Positions 57,097 to 64,000 of a DNA stretch of 64,000 bases are shown here, one piece after another. Where the stretch lies: positions 372,001 through 436,000 of the forward strand of contig NZ_LMLC01000002.1 of assembly GCF_001421805.1 (NCBI RefSeq), read 5' to 3'. A program made the translations under genes and the position numbers. Position 1 is the stretch's first letter. Every line of letters begins with the position of its first letter. The notes beneath the pieces are model-generated. The model ran no database searches. It worked only from the letters and a program-made list of their open reading frames with translations, and was not told where the DNA came from. This DNA comes from Sphingomonas sp. Leaf34. GTDB taxonomy: Bacteria > Pseudomonadota > Alphaproteobacteria > Sphingomonadales > Sphingomonadaceae.

Positions 57097-58226
57097 GCGC
57101 GTTCGTCGTCAAGGGCTGGTGCCCCGATGCGTGGCGCCCGATGATGGCCGGCGACGGCCTGCTCGTCCGCATTCGCCCGCCGCTGGGCCGCCTGACCCGG
57201 GCGCAAACCATCGGCCTGTGCGCCGCTGCAGCACACCACGGCAACGGCCAGATCGACGTCACCAGCCGCGCCAACCTCCAGATCCGTGGCGTCCACGATG
57301 AGTCCTGGCGCCCGTTGATCGACGCCATGCTCGAACTCGGCCTGATCGACCCCGATCCGGTGCGTGAGGCCCGCGCCAACATCCTCGTCGCCCCCGATTG
57401 GCGCGAAGGCGACGACACGCACCGCATCGCATCCGAATTGCGCACCCGTCTGCACGAGCTGCCGGAGCTTCCCGGCAAGGTCGGCTTCGCGATTGACGCC
57501 GGCGTCGCGCCGATGCTCGCGGACGCATCCGCGGACTTCCGCATCGAACGCGCCGCAAGCGGCCACCTGATCCTCCGCGCCGACGGCCGGGATCACGGCA
57601 TGCCGCTGTCGCCCGGCACCGAAGTCGACCGACTGATCGCTCTGGCCCGCTGGTTCGTCGACAGCGGCGGCACCGCCAGCGGCCGCATGGCACGGCACCA
57701 CGCACCGCTACCCGAATGGGCCGCCGCAACGCTCGCCCCCGCGGCTTGCGCACCGCGGCTCGGGCCCGGCCCGCACGCGCTCGGCCTGCCCTTCGGTCGC
57801 ATCGAAGCGCCAGCGCTGACCCGCCTGCTCGAGGCCGAGCCCGCGATCCGCACGATCCGCCTGACGCCGTGGCATATCGCGGTCCTCGAAACGGAGTCGC
57901 CGCTCGCGGCTACACCCGATCCCTCCGCCTTCATCACCACGCCGTCCACGGCGCTGCTCCGCACCGACGCCTGTGTCGGCGCGCCCGCCTGCCCGCAAGC
58001 CACGGTCGAGACCCGGACCCTAGCCCGCCGTCTCGCGCCGCACGTCGCCGGCCGCCTCCACGTTTCCGGATGCGCCAAGGGGTGCGCGCGCGGTGGCCCG
58101 GCGGACGTCACGCTGACGGGTCGCGACGGCCGCTACGACCTCGCGTTCGATGCGCGCGCCGGCGCCCCCCCTTCCCGCGCGGGGCTCGATACCGCGCAGA
58201 TCCTCGCCCAGTTCGGAGCCGCCTGA
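57093..58226 (+). CDS. cobG: Precorrin-3B synthase
   Basis: 377 residues. It is a nitrite/sulfite-reductase-like fold with ferredoxin-like halves. The C-terminal ACVGAPACPQA and SGCAKGCARG cysteines bind the [4Fe-4S] cluster, and DVTSRANLQIRG is typical of the family. It uses oxygen to hydroxylate precorrin-3A at C20 and form the gamma-lactone, which marks the aerobic cobalamin route. It overlaps cobN and directly abuts cobH. Confidence 0.95.
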   Translation: MSAFVVKGWCPDAWRPMMAGDGLLVRIRPPLGRLTRAQTIGLCAAAAHHGNGQIDVTSRANLQIRGVHDESWRPLIDAMLELGLIDPDPVREARANILVAPDWREGDDTHRIASELRTRLHELPELPGKVGFAIDAGVAPMLADASADFRIERAASGHLILRADGRDHGMPLSPGTEVDRLIALARWFVDSGGTASGRMARHHAPLPEWAAATLAPAACAPRLGPGPHALGLPFGRIEAPALTRLLEAEPAIRTIRLTPWHIAVLETESPLAATPDPSAFITTPSTALLRTDACVGAPACPQATVETRTLARRLAPHVAGRLHVSGCAKGCARGGPADVTLTGRDGRYDLAFDARAGAPPSRAGLDTAQILAQFGAA

Positions 58227-58856
58227 ATGCCGTACGCCTATGAAACCGACGGCGCGGCGATCTATCGCCAGTCGTTCGCGATGATCCGCGCAGAAGCCGA
58301 TCTCGCCCGGTTTTCGCCAGAAGAAGAACCGGTCGCCGTCCGCATGATCCACGCCGCCGGGCTGGTCGGCCTCGCGAAACATATCCGGTTCTCGCCGGCC
58401 TTCGCGGTCGATGCGCGCCGCGCGCTGCAGGCGGGCGCGCCGATCCTGTGCGACGCCCGCATGGTCACCGAGGGCATCACGCGTGCCAGATTACCCGCGG
58501 ACAACCGCATCGTCTGCACGCTCCATGCCCCCGAGACGCCCGATCTCGCGCGCGCGATGGGCAACACGCGATCGGCCGCCGCGCTCGAATTCTGGCGCCC
58601 GCGTCTGGCCGGCGCGGTCGTCGCGATCGGCAACGCGCCGACCGCGCTGTTCCACCTGCTCAACATGCTCGAGGACCCGGATTGCCCGCGGCCTGCCGCG
58701 ATCATCGGCTGCCCGGTCGGCTTTGTCGGTGCGGTCGAATCGAAGGCGGCGCTGTGGACCGACCAGCCCGTCCCCTGCGTCGTCGTCGAGGGCCGGATGG
58801 GCGGCAGCGCGATCACCGTGGCGGCGATCAACGCGCTGGCGAGCGGCACCGAATGA
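58227..58856 (+). CDS. cobH: Precorrin-8X methylmutase
   Basis: 209 residues, usual length. The catalytic histidine lies in AVRMIHAAG, and LCDARMVTEGI, IIGCPVGFVGAVESK and GRMGGSAIT are family signatures. It moves a methyl group from C11 to C12 to give hydrogenobyrinate. The start follows the cobG stop without a gap and the end overlaps cobI by ATGA. Confidence 0.97.
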   Translation: MPYAYETDGAAIYRQSFAMIRAEADLARFSPEEEPVAVRMIHAAGLVGLAKHIRFSPAFAVDARRALQAGAPILCDARMVTEGITRARLPADNRIVCTLHAPETPDLARAMGNTRSAAALEFWRPRLAGAVVAIGNAPTALFHLLNMLEDPDCPRPAAIIGCPVGFVGAVESKAALWTDQPVPCVVVEGRMGGSAITVAAINALASGTE

Positions 58857-59590
58857 CCGCGATGCGACCGGGTGGCATGATCCACGGCGTCGGGCTCGGC
58901 CCGGGCGCGCAGGACCTGATGAGCGTCCGTTCGGATCGCCTCGTCCGGACTGCGCGCCACGTCGCCTATTTTCGCAAGGCCGGGCGACCTGGGCAAGCAC
59001 GCAAGATCGTCGACGGCATGCTCCGCGCGGACGTAATCGAATTCCCGATGGAATATCCGGTGACAACCGAAATTCCGGTTTCGGACCCACGCTACAATGA
59101 TTGCCTGTCGGCGTTCTACAGCCGCTGCATCGACCATCTCGCGTCCCTCGCGCGCGCGGGCGAGGATGTCGTCGTGCTCTGCGAAGGCGATCCGTTCTTC
59201 TACGGCTCGTTCATGCACCTCTATACGCGCCTCCAGACGATCGCGCCGGTCGCGGTCGTCCCCGGCATCACCGGGATGTCGGGCGCATGGACCGCGAGCG
59301 GCGCGCCGATCACCTGGGGCGACGACGTTCTCACGGTGCTGATGGGCACGCTCCCCGAGGCGGATCTGGTCCGCCGCATCCGCGACACCGACGCGCTGGT
59401 GGTGATGAAGATCGGCCGCCACCTCGACAAGCTCCGCCGGGCGGTCGCCGCTGCCGGGCGCGAGGACGAGGCATGGCTGGTCGAATACGCTGCGATGGCA
59501 GATCAGCGGGTCACGCGGCTGTGCGATGCCGACGCGATCACGCCCTATTTCTCGATCCTGCTGATTCACGGCCAGGGGCGGCGCCCATGA
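58853..59590 (+). CDS. cobI: Precorrin-2 C20-methyltransferase
   Basis: 245 residues. Tetrapyrrole-methylase fold: GVGLGPGAQDLMSVR at the N-terminus, FRKAG, CEGDPFFYGSFMHLY and VVPGITGMSG. It adds a methyl at C20 from SAM, the first committed methylation after precorrin-2. The start was placed at the ATG that overlaps the cobH stop. Confidence 0.96.
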   Translation: MTAMRPGGMIHGVGLGPGAQDLMSVRSDRLVRTARHVAYFRKAGRPGQARKIVDGMLRADVIEFPMEYPVTTEIPVSDPRYNDCLSAFYSRCIDHLASLARAGEDVVVLCEGDPFFYGSFMHLYTRLQTIAPVAVVPGITGMSGAWTASGAPITWGDDVLTVLMGTLPEADLVRRIRDTDALVVMKIGRHLDKLRRAVAAAGREDEAWLVEYAAMADQRVTRLCDADAITPYFSILLIHGQGRRP

Positions 59591-60336
59591 CCGGCTGGCT
59601 CGTCATCGCCGGCCTCGGCCCCGGCGATACCGCGCTCGTGACGCCGGAGGTCACCGCCGCGCTCGCCGATGCGACCGACGTCATCGGCTACATCCCCTAT
59701 GTCGCGCGGGTCGCGCCGCGCGACGGCCTCACGCTTCACCCGAGCGACAACCGCGTCGAACTCGACCGCGCCGCGCACGCGCTCCAACTCGCGGCGGAGG
59801 GCCACCGCGTGGTCGTCGTATCCTCTGGCGATCCAGGCGTGTTCGCGATGGCCGCGGCGGTGTTCGAGGCGCTCGAAGCCGGCCCGCCCGAATGGCGCGC
59901 GCTCGACATCCGCGTCCTCCCCGGCATCACAGCAATGCTTGCCGCCAGCGCGCGCGTCGGCGCGCCACTCGGCCATGATTTCTGCGCGATCAACCTGTCT
60001 GACAATCTCAAGCCCTGGCCACTTATCGAGCGCCGCGTACGTCTCGCCGCCGACGCGGACTTCGCGATCGCCTTCTACAACCCTCGCTCCAAGGCACGTC
60101 CCGACGCGCTGATCCGTGTTTTCGAGATTCTCCGTGCGACCTGCTGCGACGAGCGCCCGGTCCTGTTTGCCCGCGCCGTCTCCACGCCTGAAGAAACGCT
60201 CCGCATCATCCCGCTACCGGAGGCGCGCGCGGAGATGGCCGACATGCGGACGATGATCATCATCGGTTCCAGTCTCACCCGGATCATCGAGCGTCCGTCA
60301 GGCCCACTCCTCTACACGCCGCGATCGGCAGCATGA
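59587..60336 (+). CDS. cobJ: Precorrin-3B C17-methyltransferase
   Basis: 249 residues. Tetrapyrrole-methylase motifs are IAGLGPGDTALVTPE, IGYIPYV, SSGDPGVFAMA, LPGITAM and FYNPRSKARP. It methylates C17 and drives ring contraction to precorrin-4 on the CobG product. The start overlaps cobI. Its last 25 bp overlap the 3' end of the convergent cobK. Confidence 0.96.
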   Translation: MTGWLVIAGLGPGDTALVTPEVTAALADATDVIGYIPYVARVAPRDGLTLHPSDNRVELDRAAHALQLAAEGHRVVVVSSGDPGVFAMAAAVFEALEAGPPEWRALDIRVLPGITAMLAASARVGAPLGHDFCAINLSDNLKPWPLIERRVRLAADADFAIAFYNPRSKARPDALIRVFEILRATCCDERPVLFARAVSTPEETLRIIPLPEARAEMADMRTMIIIGSSLTRIIERPSGPLLYTPRSAA

Positions 60337-61061
60337 TCGAGCCAGTGCAGCACGTCCTCGGCCGCATGCACCTCGAGCCGAGGCGGCGGGACCGGCCGTG
60401 CGATCATGATCACCGGCAGCCCAAGCGCGCGGGCGGCAACGATCTTGGCCTGCGCGCCAGTGCCACCGGCATTCTTGCAGACCATGATCTCGGTCCCGTG
60501 CGCTTCCATCAAACAGCGCTCATCCTCGACATCGAAAGGTCCGCGATCGACGACCAGATGATGACGCGGCAATCCCGGCGGACGATCAGGCGTATCGACG
60601 AACCGCAGCAGATAGTCATGCTGCGGCTGAACCGAGAACGCATCGACGTGCATCCGTCCGAGCGCGAGCATCACGCGCCGCGATGGTCCAGCCAGCGCCG
60701 CGACCGCAGCGTCGATATCGGCCAGCATCGTCCACCGATCGCCCGCGACGGGCGTCCAGGCCGGTCGCGTCAACGCGATGTAAGCGACGCCAGTATGTGC
60801 CGCGGCGACGACGGCGGTCGCGCTCATCCGCGCCGCGAACGGGTGCGTTGCGTCGACCAGATGCGTCACCGCGTGATCGCGCAAATATCCGACCAGCCCT
60901 TCGAGACCGCCAAAGCCACCGATCCGTACCGGGATCGGCTGCACCTTCGGGCTCGCCACACGCCCGGCATAGCTCAGCACCGCCGCTGTTCCTCGCGCCG
61001 CCAGCAATGCCGCGAGCCCGCTCGCTTCGGTCGTGCCCCCCAACACCAGGACGTTCGACAT
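60312..61061 (-). CDS. cobK: Precorrin-6A reductase, encoded against the operon
   Basis: 249 residues. Rossmann-like LVLGGTTEASGLAALL, DATHPFAARMS, GRMHVDAFSVQ, VVDRGPF and VCKNAGGTGAQAKI are CobK/CbiJ signatures. It reduces precorrin-6A at C18-C19 with NADPH. It is the only cob gene on the minus strand. Its 3' end overlaps cobJ, and its ATG (61059-61061) overlaps the cobL ATG (61060-61062) in the palindrome CATG. Its promoter must lie inside cobL, and the operon transcript would be antisense to it. Confidence 0.95.
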   Translation of the reverse strand: MSNVLVLGGTTEASGLAALLAARGTAAVLSYAGRVASPKVQPIPVRIGGFGGLEGLVGYLRDHAVTHLVDATHPFAARMSATAVVAAAHTGVAYIALTRPAWTPVAGDRWTMLADIDAAVAALAGPSRRVMLALGRMHVDAFSVQPQHDYLLRFVDTPDRPPGLPRHHLVVDRGPFDVEDERCLMEAHGTEIMVCKNAGGTGAQAKIVAARALGLPVIMIARPVPPPRLEVHAAEDVLHWLDHAADRGV

Positions 61062-62259
61062 GGCTGATACTCCCTGGCTAACGATCGTCGGAATAGGCGA
61101 AGACGGCGCGGCCGGCCTGTCCGCATCGGCAAAGGCGGCGCTTGCGGACGCCGACGTCGTGAGCGGCGCCACCCGGCATCTGGCGCTGCTCCCTCGACTT
61201 ACGGGCGAGGTCGTCCCGTGGCCAGTCCCGTTCGATGCGGGCATCCCCGGCCTGCTCGGTCACCGTGGCCGGAAAACCGTCATGCTCGTGTCCGGCGATC
61301 CGTTCTGGTTCGGCGCGGGCACGTCCATCACCCGCCATCTCGACGCTTTCGAGTGGATCGCGCACCCTGTGCCATCGACCTTCGCCCTCGCTGCGGCACG
61401 GCTCGGCTGGCCGCTCGACGACACCGCCTGCCTCGGGCTCCATGCCGCGCCACTCGCACGACTCCGCCGACACATCGCCCCAACCCGCCATGCCCTCGTC
61501 CTCGTTCGCGACGGCGAAGCAGTTGCCGCACTGGCACGCTATCTGACCGACCTCGGCTTCGGCGGATCGCGGCTGCACATCCTCGAAGCGCTCGGCGGCC
61601 CCCGCGAACGGGTTCGCGAGATGACCGCCGCTGGTCGCGCCTTCGGCGATATCGCACATCCGGTGGCCGTCGGCATAGCCTTCGCAGGCACTGGCGCGGT
61701 TCTGCCCCAGGCGTCGGGCCTGCCCGATGCATGGTTCGAGCATGACGGCCAGATCACCAAACGCCCGATCCGCGCCCTGACGCTGTCCGCGCTCGCACCA
61801 AAACCGGGCGAAACGCTGTGGGATATTGGCGCTGGCTCCGGCTCGATCGGCATCGAATGGCTGCTCGCCCACCCGTCGACGCAAGCTACCGCGTTCGAAG
61901 CCGATCCCGTTAGGGCCGCCCGCATCCAAGGCAATGCCGCCGCGCTTGGTGCCGACCGCCTGCGGATCGTTGAAGGCCGTGCGCTTGACGTCCTCGAGGG
62001 CCAAGCCGAGCCCGATGCGATCTTCATCGGCGGCGGGCTGTCGGATGCTCTACTTGAACGGCTCTGGTCGGAGCGCGGGTCCGGCACCCGCCTAGTCGCC
62101 AACGCGGTCACGCTCGAGTCCGAGGCGCTGCTGACCCGCTGGCACGGCATGAAGGGCGGCACGCTCCTGCGCATCGACCTTTCCGAGGCCGTGCCGCTCG
62201 GCACGCGGCGCGGCTGGCGAGCGAGTTATCCCGTCATGCACTGGAGCGTGATGCTATGA
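61060..62259 (+). CDS. cobL: Precorrin-6Y C5,15-methyltransferase (decarboxylating)
   Basis: 399 residues, a two-domain enzyme. An N-terminal CbiE-like tetrapyrrole methylase ([29 protein letters not shown]) is fused to a C-terminal CbiT-like class I methyltransferase ([26 protein letters not shown]). It methylates C5 and C15 and decarboxylates the C12 acetate. No intergenic space separates its start from that of cobK, so it depends on transcription crossing cobK or on a promoter within cobK. Confidence 0.96.
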   Translation: MADTPWLTIVGIGEDGAAGLSASAKAALADADVVSGATRHLALLPRLTGEVVPWPVPFDAGIPGLLGHRGRKTVMLVSGDPFWFGAGTSITRHLDAFEWIAHPVPSTFALAAARLGWPLDDTACLGLHAAPLARLRRHIAPTRHALVLVRDGEAVAALARYLTDLGFGGSRLHILEALGGPRERVREMTAAGRAFGDIAHPVAVGIAFAGTGAVLPQASGLPDAWFEHDGQITKRPIRALTLSALAPKPGETLWDIGAGSGSIGIEWLLAHPSTQATAFEADPVRAARIQGNAAALGADRLRIVEGRALDVLEGQAEPDAIFIGGGLSDALLERLWSERGSGTRLVANAVTLESEALLTRWHGMKGGTLLRIDLSEAVPLGTRRGWRASYPVMHWSVML

Positions 62260-62633
62260 TCGTCGCCGGCTTTGGATTTCGCGGCGCGGCAAACCTCGCC
62301 GCGCTGCGGGCCGCGCTCGCCCGGGCGCAGGCTGGGCACCCTCTGGTGACGGCGCTGGCGGCGCCGGACGACAAGCTGGCATTGGTCGCGGCGCTCGCCG
62401 AAGCGATGGCCGTGCCCGCGATCGCGGTATCGCCGGACGCGGTGCAAGCCCCGCGAACACCGACCCAGTCGATTGCCAGCCTGTCCGCGCGCGCGACCGG
62501 CAGTGTCGCCGAAGCATGTGCGCTTGCCGCCGCCGGCCCGGGCGCGCAGTTGCTGGCACCCCGCCATATCTCGCCCGATCGGATGGCGACCTGCGCCATT
62601 GCTCGATCGGGCGCCGAAGGACTCGAAGCATGA
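62256..62633 (+). CDS. cobE: CobE / CbiG C-terminal-like protein
   Basis: 125 residues. It matches the short CobE/CbiG-C family: [27 protein letters not shown] and [12 protein letters not shown]. CobE has been implicated in the aerobic route near the C11/C1 steps, but its exact catalytic role is unsettled. It overlaps cobL and cobM by ATGA on either side. Confidence 0.88.
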   Translation: MIVAGFGFRGAANLAALRAALARAQAGHPLVTALAAPDDKLALVAALAEAMAVPAIAVSPDAVQAPRTPTQSIASLSARATGSVAEACALAAAGPGAQLLAPRHISPDRMATCAIARSGAEGLEA

Positions 62634-63415
62634 CCGTCCATTTCATCGGTGCAGGCCCCGGTGCGCCAGACCTGCTCACACTGCGCGGGCGCGATCGCAT
62701 CGCGGGATCGCCGGTCTGCCTCTACGCCGGGTCGCTGATCCCGGCGGCGATGCTTGATCACTGCCCGCCCGGCGCGCGGATCGTAAACACCGCAACCTTG
62801 TCGCTCGACGCGATCATCACCGAGATCGTCACCGCGCACGATGCCGGCCACGACGTCGCGCGGCTTCATTCGGGAGACCTGTCGATTTGGTCAGCGATGG
62901 GCGAGCAGCTGCGGCGCCTGCGCTCGCTCGGCATCCCCTTCACGATCACCCCGGGCGTCCCCGCCTTCGCCGCCGCCGCCGCCGCGCTGGAGGTCGAACT
63001 AACGCTTCCCGAACTCGTGCAGTCGGTGGTGCTGACCCGCACGCCAGGCCGTGCCAGCGCGATGCCGCCCGCCGAGACGCTGACCGCGTTCGCTGCCACC
63101 GGCGCGACGCTCGCAATCCATCTATCGGTCCACAATCTTGCCAAGGTGGTGGCAGATGTGACGCCGCACTACGGTTCAGGCTGCCCAGTGGCGATCGTCT
63201 GGCGTGCGAGCTGGCCCGACCAGCAGATCGCGCGCGCCACGCTCGCGACGATTGCGGAGGTGATAGCAGACAAGCCCGACCGCACCGCGCTGATCCTCGT
63301 CGGTCAAGCACTTGGCGCACGAGACTTTGCGGAGAGCAGCCTCTACGCGGCGGGGTACGACCGCCGCTTCCGACCGCAATCGGCAGACTCGAAGTTCGCA
63401 GGACAAAACGTATGA
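62630..63415 (+). CDS. cobM: Precorrin-4 C11-methyltransferase
   Basis: 261 residues. Tetrapyrrole-methylase signatures are [41 protein letters not shown] and [14 protein letters not shown]. It methylates C11 of precorrin-4. The start overlaps the cobE stop and the end overlaps cobB, so translation is coupled through this part of the operon. Confidence 0.97.
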   Translation: MTVHFIGAGPGAPDLLTLRGRDRIAGSPVCLYAGSLIPAAMLDHCPPGARIVNTATLSLDAIITEIVTAHDAGHDVARLHSGDLSIWSAMGEQLRRLRSLGIPFTITPGVPAFAAAAAALEVELTLPELVQSVVLTRTPGRASAMPPAETLTAFAATGATLAIHLSVHNLAKVVADVTPHYGSGCPVAIVWRASWPDQQIARATLATIAEVIADKPDRTALILVGQALGARDFAESSLYAAGYDRRFRPQSADSKFAGQNV

Positions 63416-64000
63416 CCCCAGGTCTCCTGATCGCCGCCCCCGCCTCGGGCACCGGAAAGACCACCGTCGTGCTCGGACTGCTTCGCGCGCTTCGCGACGA
63501 CGGTCTTGCGGTTCAGCCGTTCAAGAGCGGGCCGGACTATATCGATCCCGCGTTCCACCGCGCCGCCAGTGGCCGCGCGTCGTTCAACCTCGACAGCTGG
63601 TCGATGTCGCTGGAGATGCTCGACACGCTCGCCGCCAAAGCCGACGACGCCGACTTCGCGCTCGCCGAAGGCTCGATGGGGCTGTTCGACGGCGTCGCGA
63701 AGGTCGGTGCGACCGGCAACGGTGCCAGCGCCGATATCGCCCGCCGGATGGCATGGCCGATCGTGCTGGTGATCGACGTCTCGGGCCAGGCACAGTCCGC
63801 CGCCGCCACCGCGCTCGGGTTCAGCCGCTACGATCCCAGCGTGTCGATCGCAGGGGTTATCCTCAACCGCGTCGCCAGCCCACGTCACGAACGGCTGGCG
63901 CGCAGCGGCATGGAGGCGGTCGGGATCCGCGTGTTCGGCTCGCTCCCCCGGCGCGGCGACCTCAAACTGCCGGAACGCCATCTCGGACTGGTGCAGGCGG
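63412..64000 (+). CDS. cobB: Cobyrinate a,c-diamide synthase (N-terminal part, truncated by window end)
   Basis: The first 196 codons are visible. The P-loop [15 protein letters not shown], the [13 protein letters not shown] signature and [10 protein letters not shown] are those of CobB/CbiA, an ATP- and glutamine-dependent amidase of the a and c carboxylates. The glutaminase domain lies beyond the window. The start overlaps cobM by ATGA. Confidence 0.95.
   Translation, partial: MTPGLLIAAPASGTGKTTVVLGLLRALRDDGLAVQPFKSGPDYIDPAFHRAASGRASFNLDSWSMSLEMLDTLAAKADDADFALAEGSMGLFDGVAKVGATGNGASADIARRMAWPIVLVIDVSGQAQSAAATALGFSRYDPSVSIAGVILNRVASPRHERLARSGMEAVGIRVFGSLPRRGDLKLPERHLGLVQA

Overview
The window looks like a chromosomal segment of an alphaproteobacterium of the Sphingomonadaceae (Sphingomonas-like). 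This is an inference from the high G+C content, dense ATGA-coupled operons, several TonB-dependent receptors, a DcaP-type porin, aerobic-route (cob) cobalamin genes and the overall style of the proteins. No rRNA, tRNA, CRISPR array, transposase or phage gene was recognised.

Left part (1-16.3 kb): carbohydrate catabolism. A minus-strand, translationally coupled operon encodes an MFS sugar/nucleoside-type transporter, a TIM-barrel sugar isomerase/epimerase, a Gfo/Idh/MocA oxidoreductase, a small c-type cytochrome, a Tat-exported hydroxypyruvate-isomerase-like protein and the start of another exported protein. A divergent LacI regulator faces it across a perfect 16-bp palindrome. It resembles the 3-keto-glycoside catabolic modules. 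Next come an M3 metallopeptidase, an SDR/GH130-like glycosidase/metallophosphoesterase operon, a ROK-type regulator, a DUF885 protein and an exported methyltransferase-like protein.

Middle part (16.4-47 kb): a DksA/TraR zinc finger, a DnaQ-BRCT exonuclease, a type-B PutA with its divergent Lrp/PutR regulator, a coupled FdhF/YdeP-like molybdoenzyme and FocA/NirC channel, an unaccompanied MreB, a TonB receptor with a GATase1 hydrolase, a decayed GH3 glucosidase, and an acetate locus. In the acetate locus a DcaP porin and an MHS symporter lie divergent from acs. acs overlaps a CrbR-type response regulator, and a convergent PutP-fused hybrid kinase (CrbS type) follows. Then come a three-subunit molybdenum aldehyde/xanthine oxidoreductase (PaoABC type) and a large-subunit catalase with a clear terminator.

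Right part (47-64 kb): cobalt acquisition and cobalamin synthesis. A DUF2946-like His/Met-rich protein, a TonB receptor and a PepSY protein come first. Then come two closely similar cobalamin riboswitches, one before a NiCoT Co/Ni permease and one before cobW-cobN-cobG-cobH-cobI-cobJ, (cobK on the opposite strand), cobL-cobE-cobM-cobB. The second operon runs off the end of the window inside cobB. The route covered runs from precorrin-2 through CobI, G, J, M, K, L, H and B to cobyrinate diamide and the CobN chelatase subunit. cobF, cobA, cobS and cobT are not in view. cobK is read against the operon and its start codon overlaps that of cobL.
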